From: Paenibacillus harenae
GTDB taxonomy: Bacteria; Bacillota; Bacilli; Paenibacillales; Paenibacillaceae
Assembly (NCBI RefSeq): GCF_030812415.1
Contig: NZ_JAUSST010000006.1
Coordinates: forward strand, 372,001 to 436,000
Direction of reading: 5' to 3'
DNA length: 64,000 bases
Both the position numbers and the translations under genes were made by a program. Below, one piece after another: positions 16,611 to 25,126 of this stretch (its first letter is position 1; each line of letters begins with the position of its first letter). The notes beneath the pieces were generated by a model that did not search any database, had not been told where the DNA came from, and was given only the letters and a program-made list of their open reading frames with translations.

Positions 16611-17504
16611 ATGAAAATCAGAGAAGACGGCGCCACCAAGTGGTTTCGGTTAATCGCCTATACAGTCGTTATCGTGGGCAGCATCTTATGTATTCTGCCG
16701 TTCATCCTTATCGTGTCGGCATCGCTTTCGAGCAATGCGTCTATTCTGCAAAATGGCTACAGCATCTTCCCGACGGACTTCTCGCTCGAGGGCTATAAAG
16801 TCATCTTCCAGGTACCGGACGAGCTGTTCCGCGCTTACGGCGTGACGACATTCGTGACGATTGTAGGTACGTCGCTGGGCTTACTGCTGATGACAATGGC
16901 GGGTTATGTACTTCAGCGCAAAGACTTCAAGTACCGCAACCTGTTCTCGTTCCTGATCTACTTCACGACCTTGTTCGGCGGAGGACTCGTTCCTTACTAT
17001 ATGCTGATTACCAACTACTTGGATTTCACGAATAAGATGTCCGCGCTCATTTGGCCGTCGTTAATGACGCCGTTCCTCATCATCCTTATGAGGAGCTTCA
17101 TTAGCTCCGCCGTGCCGGACGAGGTCGTCGAATCGGCCAAGATCGACGGGGCCAACGACTTCTTGATCTATTACCGAATCGTATTGCCGCTCGCAATTCC
17201 TGGACTGGCAACCGTAGGCTTGTTTCTTGCGCTTCACTATTGGAACGACTGGTTCTCGTCGGCGATGTACATTAACGACGCAGCGAATTACCAGCTTCAA
17301 TTCTACTTATATAACATCATCAATACTTCCGCATTCTTGAGCAACATTGGAGCGGGCGCGGGCATCGTGTTGGCGGACGGCGTTCCGACCGAATCGATGA
17401 AGATGGCCATGGCTATCGTCGTTACGGGACCGATCTTGCTGCTGTATCCGTTCATCCAGCGTTACTTCGTCAAAGGCTTAACGATTGGCGCGGTCAAAGG
17501 TTAG
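16611..17504 (+). CDS. Carbohydrate ABC transporter permease (YtcP-like)
   Basis: The 297-residue protein has six membrane segments and the EAA loop EVVESAKIDGANDFLIYYRIVLPLAIP. It ends in VKGLTIGAVKG, the terminal motif of MalG/YtcP-type permeases. AGGAGGG lies directly after the stop of the upstream permease, so translation is closely linked. It should pair with the LplB-like protein to form the import channel. Confidence 0.93.
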   Translation: MKIREDGATKWFRLIAYTVVIVGSILCILPFILIVSASLSSNASILQNGYSIFPTDFSLEGYKVIFQVPDELFRAYGVTTFVTIVGTSLGLLLMTMAGYVLQRKDFKYRNLFSFLIYFTTLFGGGLVPYYMLITNYLDFTNKMSALIWPSLMTPFLIILMRSFISSAVPDEVVESAKIDGANDFLIYYRIVLPLAIPGLATVGLFLALHYWNDWFSSAMYINDAANYQLQFYLYNIINTSAFLSNIGAGAGIVLADGVPTESMKMAMAIVVTGPILLLYPFIQRYFVKGLTIGAVKG

Positions 17505-17574
17505 GTTAGAACCGTTGTTTGGGTCGCCAAATATCGGCTAACATAGATAGTACACATGAAAAGGGAGGATTCAC

Positions 17575-19155
17575 ATGTTAGGAAAATCGAAAAAAGCGGC
17601 AGGCATTATGCTTTCATCTGTATTGCTCCTATCAACAATGGCCGCTTGCAGCAGCAACGGCAACAACAATGGCAATGCAGCTACGAACAATCCAAGTCCG
17701 ACAGAGGCAGCCACAGAGGGCGGCGAAAAAACGGGCATCGACACATCCAAGAAGGTGGAACTGCAGTTCTACATGCTCGGCAACGCGCCGAAGGACTTGC
17801 CTAAGGTCGAAGCAGAGATTAATAAAATGGCGCTAGAAGATTTGAACGCGACCGTTAAGTTCAACTTCACGACTTGGACGGACTGGGATCAGAAGTACAA
17901 GCTGCTGCTCTCCACAGGCCAAGACGTCGACTTGATCTTCACGGCGGAATGGACGCAATATCAGCAATACGCGAAGAAGGGCGCATTCCTGGATCTTGAA
18001 CCATTGCTTCCAACAGCGGCTCCGGCGCTTAACTCGTTCGTGCCGAAGGATATGTGGGATGCGGTTCGCATCGACGGTAAAATCTACACAGTCCCAGCTA
18101 CTTACAAAGAATACGTAACCAACGGCTTCGTGTGGCGCGAGGATCTGCGTAAAAAATACGACCTTCCGACTCCTGTAAATATCGAGACTTTCGAGGCTTA
18201 TATGGAAGGCATTAAGCAAAACGAGCCTTCGATGCAGCCATTAGCGCTCGGCGGTGCGATCGACCAGACGTTGTCCGATTCCTATCTGGACTTTGAGCGC
18301 AAAATCGTCGGTCCTATGCCTTACGGCGTATTCGCTACGTACCAAAAACCGGGCGAAGTTACGGCATATTGGGGCTCGCCTGAGCATCTGGAAGATTTGA
18401 AACGATTCAAAAGCTGGGCGGACAAAGGCTACTTCTCCAAAAACGAGCTGAACGAAAAAGATACGAACCAAGACAAGCTGACTAACGGAACGGCAGCCGC
18501 TATGATCGGCGACAACCCGACTCGTTATAACAATACGATGAGCCAAATGAAGTCGCTTCATCCGGATTGGGAGCTGGGCTACACGCCTTACGGCCGCACG
18601 AACGGCTACGCGACGCCGGTTCACCCGATCCACAATGGCTTTGCCGTTCCGAAGAGCAGCGACAACGCGGAGCGAGCGCTTGCGTTCTACGAGAAGCTCG
18701 TAACGGACAAACGTTATAACTTGCTTACGCAATATGGCTTCGAAGGTACAAACTATACGGTAGAAGACGGCCACTACAAAATGGTTGGCGACGCGAATAC
18801 GAACGGCTTCCCTCGTGAAGGCATGCAAGGCTGGGCATGGCGTAATCCGGAATTCATGTTGTTCGAGCCAAGCTATGACGGCGTGAAAGCGATTTTTGAC
18901 GAGCTGGACAAAATTCAAGTACCGGATATTTACACTGGCTTTGCAGAAGACTACACGGAATATCAAGCAGAGAGAGCGGCTCTTGAGCAAGTGGAGAAAC
19001 AATATCTGTTCCCTCTGATGGCCGGTCAAGTGGCAGACGTGGAAGCAGGATTGAATACTTTCATGGAGAAAGCGAAGCAAGCCGGTCTTGAGAAAATTCA
19101 AGAGGGCTACAAGAAGCAATGGCTGGCTTATCTCACTGAAGCAGGTATTCAATAA
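17575..19155 (+). CDS. Sugar-binding lipoprotein of the ABC importer (LplA-like)
   Basis: The 526-residue protein has a lipoprotein signal peptide with lipobox MAAC (Cys25), a low-complexity Asn/Gly/Thr linker, and a two-lobed family-1-type binding protein beginning LQFYMLGNAPKDLPKVEAEI. The C-terminal part carries the helical DUF3502-like domain typical of LplA relatives. SD AGGGAGG precedes ATG. It is the third gene of the permease operon and ends at the strong terminator at 19174. The substrate is probably an oligosaccharide released by the GH43 enzyme downstream and processed by GH88, DUF2264 and GH2 enzymes; that is inference from position. Confidence 0.92.
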   Translation: MLGKSKKAAGIMLSSVLLLSTMAACSSNGNNNGNAATNNPSPTEAATEGGEKTGIDTSKKVELQFYMLGNAPKDLPKVEAEINKMALEDLNATVKFNFTTWTDWDQKYKLLLSTGQDVDLIFTAEWTQYQQYAKKGAFLDLEPLLPTAAPALNSFVPKDMWDAVRIDGKIYTVPATYKEYVTNGFVWREDLRKKYDLPTPVNIETFEAYMEGIKQNEPSMQPLALGGAIDQTLSDSYLDFERKIVGPMPYGVFATYQKPGEVTAYWGSPEHLEDLKRFKSWADKGYFSKNELNEKDTNQDKLTNGTAAAMIGDNPTRYNNTMSQMKSLHPDWELGYTPYGRTNGYATPVHPIHNGFAVPKSSDNAERALAFYEKLVTDKRYNLLTQYGFEGTNYTVEDGHYKMVGDANTNGFPREGMQGWAWRNPEFMLFEPSYDGVKAIFDELDKIQVPDIYTGFAEDYTEYQAERAALEQVEKQYLFPLMAGQVADVEAGLNTFMEKAKQAGLEKIQEGYKKQWLAYLTEAGIQ

Positions 19156-19173
19156 TAGCAATTAATCAAGTTG

Positions 19174-19221
19174 AAGGGCTGTCCCATAAGGTTATGAACC
19201 TGGGGGCAGCCCTTATTTTAT
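19174..19221 (+). terminator. Rho-independent terminator of the ABC operon
   Basis: The stem AAGGGCTG(TC)CC pairs with GG(GG)CAGCCCTT and is followed by ATTTTAT. Confidence 0.8.
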
Positions 19222-19275
19222 GGGTCAACTACACCATCCTCACACGCCGTTGCGCTTTTTACAACGCAATAGGAT

Positions 19276-19325
19276 TTGTTCAACCCGGCGTTTTACGATT
19301 TGTTCATGGATACATGGATTGTTCA
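19276..19325 (+). promoter_or_regulatory. Three direct TTGTTCA repeats before the GH43 gene
   Basis: TTGTTCA occurs at 19276-19282, 19300-19306 and 19319-19325 (spacing 24 and 19 bp). Direct repeats of about two helical turns are typical of AraC-family binding sites. The GH43 start is 157 nt downstream, leaving room for a promoter. Confidence 0.5.
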
Positions 19326-19481
19326 CTGTTATTGCTTGCGCGCTTATGGTAGCTATATAGATGTAAGGAATCGCTTGCACAAATATGGGAAGAAAGGAGT
19401 GTCGCTATTTTTGAAGACGCTTACATAAGTCTTCGGCTATTGATGCTGAGTCAGTTACAAACCAAGAGGAGATGATTTGTT

Positions 19482-21314
19482 GTGAGTAAGGTGTTCAAAT
19501 TATTGTTAACCCTCGCTTTTGCTGCTAGTATCTTTAACTTTGGCACGATCTCCACTGAAGCTGCAGCGCAAACCATTACAAACGGAACGCCTTGGAAGGA
19601 CACGAGCGGCGCTTCGCTGCAAGCGCATGCCGGCTCGATTCTTCAGGTCGGATCGACTTATTATTGGTATGGCGAGGATAAGATCCACAACAGTGCTAAT
19701 CTCAAGGCTGTTGCGATCTATTCCTCGACCGACCTGAAGAATTGGACATTCCAAAGCAATGCTCTCACTACGGCATCCGCCCCGGAGCTTGCCAGCTCCA
19801 AGATCGAACGTCCTAAAGTGATCTATAACGTGGCGACCGGCAAATACGTTCTGTGGGGACATTACGAGAACGGAACGGACTATTCGCTTGCACGGGTAGC
19901 GGTTGCGTCATCCTCATCGCCGACTGGACCGTTCACCTACCATGGCAGCTTCCAACCGAACGGCATGCAGTCCAGAGATATGACGATCTTCAAGGATACG
20001 GACGGCACAGCCTACCTTATCTCCTCTTCCGACAACAACTACAATCTCAGAATTTACAAGCTGACCTCCGACTACTTGGCGATTGACTCCGAGATGAATA
20101 TGATATACGAGGGCGACCACAGGGAAGCGCCGGCGATCGTGAAGAAAGGCTCCATCTATTACTTGATTACTTCCGGCGCGTCGGGCTGGTATCCGAACCA
20201 AGCGAAATATTCGACGGCTACGAGTCTGAACGGACCTTGGTCGGCGCTGCAGCCGATAGGCAACTCCTCCACCTTCTATTCTCAATCGGCCTTTATCCTA
20301 ACGGTGCAGGGCAGCGGCACGACCTCCTACATCTATGTGGGAGATCGCTGGAATCCAAGCGCCCTAGGCGATTCCAGATACGTGTGGCTTCCTCTGACGT
20401 TGAACGGTACGACGGCCTCGATGGATTATTACGAGAAAATCAGCATAGATACCGCTACGGGGGCCGTATCCGGCGTATCCAACGGCACGCTCATCTCCCA
20501 AGGCAAGCCGGCAACGGCCCAGTCCGCATTAGGCACCAATCCGGCAAGCTATGCGAATGACGGCAATTACCAGACGGAATGGGTCGGCACAAGCGTAACA
20601 TGGCCGCACTGGTGGCAGGTTGACCTCGGATCGAACTATACGATCAAGACGGTTAATCTTTCCTGGTGGATGATGAACGGCTCCGAAGGCTTCTACCAAT
20701 ACAAGATCGAGACGAGCCTCGACAATGTGAATTGGACGGTAGCGCTTGATCGCACGAGCAATACGACTTACGGCTTTACTACGGATTCGCTCTATGCAAC
20801 GGCACGGTATGTACGGATTAATATGGTGAACGCCGATCTGTGGAATAACCCCGGCAACTGGTATACGCCAAGACTTTGGGAGGCCAAGATATATGGCACT
20901 CCAGCGACTGCTGCGGTGACGACGAGATGGACGTCGCATAACTTCCCGACGAGATATATCGCCAATGACGCCGGCAACGCCAAGATTGTGGAAAATCCGA
21001 CTCTCGCGAATTCCGAGTGGATCATGGTTCCCGGCTTGGCAGACCCTGCGGGCGTTTCCTTCCAATTGAAAAGCAATCCCGGGATTTTCTTAAGACACTA
21101 TAACTATGCGTTGGTTGCGCAGACGAACACGGGAGGCGCCTTCGCTGCCGACGCAACGTTCTACAAAGTAGCGGGGCTTGCGGACAGCGGCAAGTTTTCG
21201 TTCCAATCCTACAACTTTCCTACCCGGTACATTAGGCATTCCAGCTATAACTTGAGAATTGACTCAATCTCGACAGCGACCGAGAAGAGCGATGCTACCT
21301 TTAGCGTGCAATAA
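19482..21314 (+). CDS. Secreted GH43 glycosidase (subfamily 24-like) with discoidin-type and AbfB-type modules
   Basis: GTG start behind AGAGGAGA; signal peptide to about residue 28 (STEAAA). The GH43 propeller spans about 30-335, with LQAHAGSILQVGSTYYWYGE, KIERPKVIYN and SRDMTIFKDTDGTAYL. The DTSGASLQAHAGS opening and WYGE motif are those of exo-beta-1,3-galactanase-like subfamily 24. An F5/8 (discoidin, CBM32-like) module follows at about 338-478 (WWQVDLGSNYTIKTVNLSWW). An AbfB (CBM42-like) beta-trefoil fills about 480-610 (HNFPTRYIAND, FPTRYIRHSSYNLRI). AbfB modules bind arabinofuranose side chains, so an arabinogalactan target is plausible. The enzyme acts outside the cell, between the importer and the intracellular glycosidases. 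Confidence 0.87.
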   Translation: MSKVFKLLLTLAFAASIFNFGTISTEAAAQTITNGTPWKDTSGASLQAHAGSILQVGSTYYWYGEDKIHNSANLKAVAIYSSTDLKNWTFQSNALTTASAPELASSKIERPKVIYNVATGKYVLWGHYENGTDYSLARVAVASSSSPTGPFTYHGSFQPNGMQSRDMTIFKDTDGTAYLISSSDNNYNLRIYKLTSDYLAIDSEMNMIYEGDHREAPAIVKKGSIYYLITSGASGWYPNQAKYSTATSLNGPWSALQPIGNSSTFYSQSAFILTVQGSGTTSYIYVGDRWNPSALGDSRYVWLPLTLNGTTASMDYYEKISIDTATGAVSGVSNGTLISQGKPATAQSALGTNPASYANDGNYQTEWVGTSVTWPHWWQVDLGSNYTIKTVNLSWWMMNGSEGFYQYKIETSLDNVNWTVALDRTSNTTYGFTTDSLYATARYVRINMVNADLWNNPGNWYTPRLWEAKIYGTPATAAVTTRWTSHNFPTRYIANDAGNAKIVENPTLANSEWIMVPGLADPAGVSFQLKSNPGIFLRHYNYALVAQTNTGGAFAADATFYKVAGLADSGKFSFQSYNFPTRYIRHSSYNLRIDSISTATEKSDATFSVQ

Positions 21315-21331
21315 TCGGAAGCAGGCAAAAT

Positions 21332-21384
21332 AAAAGCGCGGCAGCCTCTGCGGATTGATTCCGCCTCAGGCTGCCGCGCTTTAT
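21332..21384. terminator. Bidirectional terminator between convergent genes
   Basis: A long stem AAAGCGCGGCAGCCT / AGGCTGCCGCGCTTT is flanked by A-rich and T-rich tracts. It can serve the GH43 gene (+) and the AraC regulator (-). Confidence 0.9.
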
Positions 21385-21391
21385 TGCGGCG

Positions 21392-23626
21392 CTATTTCTT
21401 GGCATGCGCGTTTCTGAATTCCGACGGCGTGACGCCGTATATCTTCTTGAACATGCGATGGAAGTACGAGCTGCTCGCATAGCCGGTCTTCTCGGCGATA
21501 TCGGATACGGAGCATTCGGTCGTCGTCAGGAGTTCCTTCGCGTTCTCCATGCGGACATGATTGATCATATCAACGATCGTTGTCAGCGTCTGCTGACGGT
21601 AGACGCGGCTGATGTGATAGGAAGACATGTTCAGCTCGTCGGCCACATAGTTAAGACTGAGGTTCGGATCAGTGAAGCGGGTTTCAATAAGGTGCGTGAT
21701 TTTCCGTATGAGATCCTCTTGTTTGCCGCTGCGTTTCTCGACGAGCTTGGATTTCAATAAATCGAAGAATGCATAGTATGCGTCCGTCATCTCTTCCAGC
21801 GTTTCGAAATCCTCGATCCTCGGCACGGCCAGCTCCGCGTTGAAGCCCAGCTGCAGCGATCCGTTCCGCTCGATTTCCTTCAGCATATTGCCAAGCGAGA
21901 CAGTTATATGCGTAGCCGCCGAATGGACGATGCGAATCGGATACGGAGCGGTCTCGCCGATGATTTCCGCGAACAACGACTTGGCTTCATCGATCTTGCC
22001 CGCGACCAGGGCATCGATCATCCGTTTCTCCTTGCCGACCGGGAAGGAGTAGCTGACTTCGGTGAACGGAAGCGACTCCGTCTCGATTATCGCGCTTCTG
22101 CCTTGGAAGAAACGGTGGTAAGAAGCTTCCTTCGCTTGCTTGTACATCGCGTGCAGCTGGTGCGGGTTATCGGTGACCGGCGTTACCGCGATGGATATGC
22201 CGATATGAATGTACTCCAAGCAGGCAGCCTGCACTTCGCCGAGCATCGCATGAAGCGGCTCGGATTCCGACAAGGAATGGTCTACGACGTTGAGCAGCAT
22301 CAGGATGCTATCGTCCTCCAGCTCGATCGAATCGACACGGAAGTGCTTGGAGCATATTTCCGTCGCAATATTCATGATGGCGAATTTGTAGGTCAGCAGA
22401 TCTTTGGAATTGTTTTTTTTCAATTTCTCGAATTGATCGATGCGCAGATATGCGAGCTGATAGGGCTTCGTGAAATCGAACGAGATATCGGCCCTTTTCA
22501 GCTTGTCAAGCTGCACCTGGGGATCGAACTCTTGAATTTGAACGAGCTTGTGCAAAATGTTCTGGCGTATCGTATAGCTGCTGTTCCTTCGCTCGGATTC
22601 GAGATCCGCCATGCGGCTCTCGATTTTGTTGATCGGCACGTACAAGTAGCGGGAGAGCAGCCAAGACAGGAACAACCCCGCTAGCAGTACAGAAGAGGCG
22701 ATCAGCAGCGTAGTTACCCGTACCGACTTCATTTCCTTGACGATTTCGTCATATGGCGATATGCGGACGTAGTGCCAGTCATATTGATCGGAAGAGGTGC
22801 GCGAGATTAAAGATTTGACCCCTTCAAAGTCGGCTATCGTGTATCTGGCATTCGGTTCTCCAAGCTCGCTCCTGATGAGCGATAGGTCTTGATCGCTAAG
22901 CTGCAAAGGCTTGAGATCGCTTACGGAACGCACGATATCCCGGTCGTCCACGAGCAGCGTGCGCGAGGTGCTTTCATTCGTTTTGCTTGCCAGCTCGCGA
23001 TTGATCCAGGAAGCCGAAATGTTGACGACTACGGCAGAATTCATTTGTTTGTTGGAGCTGATGGCATCGTAGCATAGATAGGTATAGACGCCCATATCCT
23101 CCATCTCGGGATTGTCCGCCTTGATAATTCTTGGGATCGGGGCGAACGGCTTATACTCCTGATAATGGTCCAGTATTTCCATAATGCCCGTATCGTTGAC
23201 TTCGTTTCCTTTAAGAATGCCGCTTTGGCCCTCTTGCGCGGATATATAGAAGCGATCCTCGGAAGGATTATATACGTATATGGACTGGATATAAGGCATG
23301 GTAGCCAAGTAGTTGTTAAGGTCGATCATGACGGCTTGCGCGTCAAAGGCATTCGGATTTTGATAATACAAGACTTTGGCAATTGCGCTGTTGCGATAAA
23401 TTTGGAAAGCTACCGATTGCGCGCTCTCCGTCGTGTTGGCTACGGCTTGTCCCGTCTGCCTTAGATTGCTGAGATCGGACTCATACGCTTTGTCTTGGAG
23501 TATGCCTGTGAAAGAGAAATAATACACGGATGAGCTGATCAGCAGCACCAAGACGATGCTAAGTGTGATCCCAAGCAGCAGCCGGACGTATAATTTCCCG
23601 TTCCTTCTAATCATGTTCAAACGCAA
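21392..23626 (-). CDS. Membrane-bound AraC-family regulator with Cache-type sensor (YesS-like)
   Basis: The 744-residue protein starts at TTG 23626, 7 nt after AAGGGGGA; ATG 23614 is less well placed. Membrane segment 1 lies at about 13-35 and segment 2 at about 303-325. Between them is an extracytoplasmic Cache-like domain (QSIYVYNPSEDRFYISAQEG). A cytoplasmic linker follows, and two AraC helix-turn-helix motifs at the C-terminus (LSLNYVADELNMSSYHISRV and VSDIAEKTGYASSSYFHRMF). This architecture senses extracellular or binding-protein-presented sugar and activates utilisation operons. It is convergent with GH43 and divergent from the GH88 operon. Repeated TTGTTCA sites lie next to both and before the importer, so it probably controls all three units. 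Confidence 0.9.
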   Translation of the reverse strand: MRLNMIRRNGKLYVRLLLGITLSIVLVLLISSSVYYFSFTGILQDKAYESDLSNLRQTGQAVANTTESAQSVAFQIYRNSAIAKVLYYQNPNAFDAQAVMIDLNNYLATMPYIQSIYVYNPSEDRFYISAQEGQSGILKGNEVNDTGIMEILDHYQEYKPFAPIPRIIKADNPEMEDMGVYTYLCYDAISSNKQMNSAVVVNISASWINRELASKTNESTSRTLLVDDRDIVRSVSDLKPLQLSDQDLSLIRSELGEPNARYTIADFEGVKSLISRTSSDQYDWHYVRISPYDEIVKEMKSVRVTTLLIASSVLLAGLFLSWLLSRYLYVPINKIESRMADLESERRNSSYTIRQNILHKLVQIQEFDPQVQLDKLKRADISFDFTKPYQLAYLRIDQFEKLKKNNSKDLLTYKFAIMNIATEICSKHFRVDSIELEDDSILMLLNVVDHSLSESEPLHAMLGEVQAACLEYIHIGISIAVTPVTDNPHQLHAMYKQAKEASYHRFFQGRSAIIETESLPFTEVSYSFPVGKEKRMIDALVAGKIDEAKSLFAEIIGETAPYPIRIVHSAATHITVSLGNMLKEIERNGSLQLGFNAELAVPRIEDFETLEEMTDAYYAFFDLLKSKLVEKRSGKQEDLIRKITHLIETRFTDPNLSLNYVADELNMSSYHISRVYRQQTLTTIVDMINHVRMENAKELLTTTECSVSDIAEKTGYASSSYFHRMFKKIYGVTPSEFRNAHAKK

Positions 23627-23968
23627 TGAATTTCCCCCTTAATCTCTATATTGTTCCATTGCACCAAGGTGTACATTTCTGCTCAATTATAGCCTGTGCA
23701 GGGGGCATACGGTAGTAGACCGTTCTCTACTTTGTGCATAAATGCTGCTTCCTTCCGTGAACAAAGCAGTTAAGAGTGAACAATTGTGCGAAAAGGGTTT
23801 ATCCGGCCAGGAATATGGTTTATATTGCACGATACACACAACCTTTCACATGAAAACCGCAAGTTTGTACACTTAGTACAGCATGTTTCTATAGAGCAGT
23901 GAAGCTTTAGATTTTAAACTTAATGGAGAGAGGATGCAATAGAAAAAGATTGGAGCGGAGGAGACGCA
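23627..23968. promoter_or_regulatory. Divergent control region between the AraC regulator and the GH88 operon
   Basis: This 342-nt gap has no gene. TGAACAA at 23758-23764 and 23777-23783 (TTGTTCA on the minus strand) are 19 bp apart, the spacing seen at 19300/19319. SD GGAGCGGAGGAG precedes ATG 23969. No confident -10/-35 pair was found. Confidence 0.45.
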
Positions 23969-25096
23969 ATGGAAACGATTATGGAGTGGCACGCGGAAGC
24001 GTGGTCGCGGATTACGAAGAAGGTCGCAAGCACCAGCTTGCGGATACGCGATGGATTTCCCCATGCGAGCGTTGACGGGACGTATAAGCTCGAGCCGGCT
24101 TCATGGTGGACGGCGGGGTTCTGGCCGGGGCTGCTCTGGCTCGTATATCGGGAGACGAAGGACGAGCGGCTGCGGGAGCTGGCGGAATCATGCGAGGATC
24201 AGCTGGACGGCGTCATTCTAGATTATGAAAGGTTGGATCACGATATCGGATTTATGTGGACGCTGACAAGCGTGGCAAGATATAAGCTGCTGGGTGACGA
24301 GAAAGCTCGGCGGCGCGGACTGCTAGCGGCGAATTTGCTCGGAGGGCGCTTCAACGTACAAGGCAAGTTCATACGCGCTTGGAATCCTTGGAGGCCCGGC
24401 GACCGGAATGAAGGTTGGGCGATTATCGATTGCATGATGAATCTGCCGCTGCTGCAATGGGCGACGGAAACGACGAGCGATCCGCGCTACAAGCATATGG
24501 CGGTAGAGCATGCCGATACGGTGCTGGAGCATTTCATCCGTCCAGACGGTTCGGTCAACCATGTCGTTATTTTCGATCCGGTGAACGGAGAACGTCTGGG
24601 CGTGAACGGCGGCCAAGGCTATGCGGCCGATTCCGCATGGTCGCGAGGCGCGGCATGGGCATTGTACGGCATGAGCTTGGCCTACCAATACACGAGGGAG
24701 GAACGTTACCTGCACGCGGCGAAGCGCGTGGCACATTTCTTCATCGCGAATTTGCCGGAGGACCATGTGCCGCATTGGGATTTCAGGACGCCGCCGGAGG
24801 TCGTCAAGTACCGTGATTCCTCTGCCGGAGCTTGCGCGGCTTCGGGACTGCTGCTGCTCGCAAGGCTGGTCAAGGAAGAGGAACGTTCGCTTTATTATAA
24901 CGCGGGGGAGCGTATGCTTTATTCGCTGTATACGAATTACGGAGCATGGGACCGGAGCGATGAGGAAGGGCTGATCCTGCACGGGACGAGCCATTATCCG
25001 GAAGGCCGAAACATCGATGTGCCGCTTATCTACGGCGACTATTTCTTCGCCGAAGGAATCGCGCAATTGAACGGACATGAGCAGCTGTTCTGGTAG
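23969..25096 (+). CDS. GH88 unsaturated glucuronyl hydrolase
   Basis: The 375-residue cytosolic (alpha/alpha)6-barrel protein has no signal peptide. GH88 motifs are present: SWWTAGFWPGLLW, LDHDIGFMWTLTS with Asp92, and GWAIIDCMMNLPLL with Asp154. These two Asp residues are at the positions of the catalytic pair (Asp88/Asp149) of the Bacillus sp. GL1 enzyme. SRGAAWALYG follows. GH88 hydrolases remove 4,5-unsaturated uronic acids by vinyl-ether hydration from oligosaccharides made by polysaccharide lyases. It is first in an operon with DUF2264 and GH2 enzymes, so imported oligosaccharides should carry terminal unsaturated glucuronate or galacturonate. SD GAGGAG precedes ATG. Confidence 0.92.
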   Translation: METIMEWHAEAWSRITKKVASTSLRIRDGFPHASVDGTYKLEPASWWTAGFWPGLLWLVYRETKDERLRELAESCEDQLDGVILDYERLDHDIGFMWTLTSVARYKLLGDEKARRRGLLAANLLGGRFNVQGKFIRAWNPWRPGDRNEGWAIIDCMMNLPLLQWATETTSDPRYKHMAVEHADTVLEHFIRPDGSVNHVVIFDPVNGERLGVNGGQGYAADSAWSRGAAWALYGMSLAYQYTREERYLHAAKRVAHFFIANLPEDHVPHWDFRTPPEVVKYRDSSAGACAASGLLLLARLVKEEERSLYYNAGERMLYSLYTNYGAWDRSDEEGLILHGTSHYPEGRNIDVPLIYGDYFFAEGIAQLNGHEQLFW

Positions 25097-25126
25097 AGAG
25101 CAGTTAGGGAGAGGAGAGAAGTGAAC

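Noticed and set aside
18241-19161. A 306-codon minus-strand open frame
   Set aside because: Antisense to the sugar-binding lipoprotein, with no start signal and no known motif.
21908-22684. A 258-codon plus-strand open frame
   Set aside because: Opposite the AraC regulator, which has full domain support.
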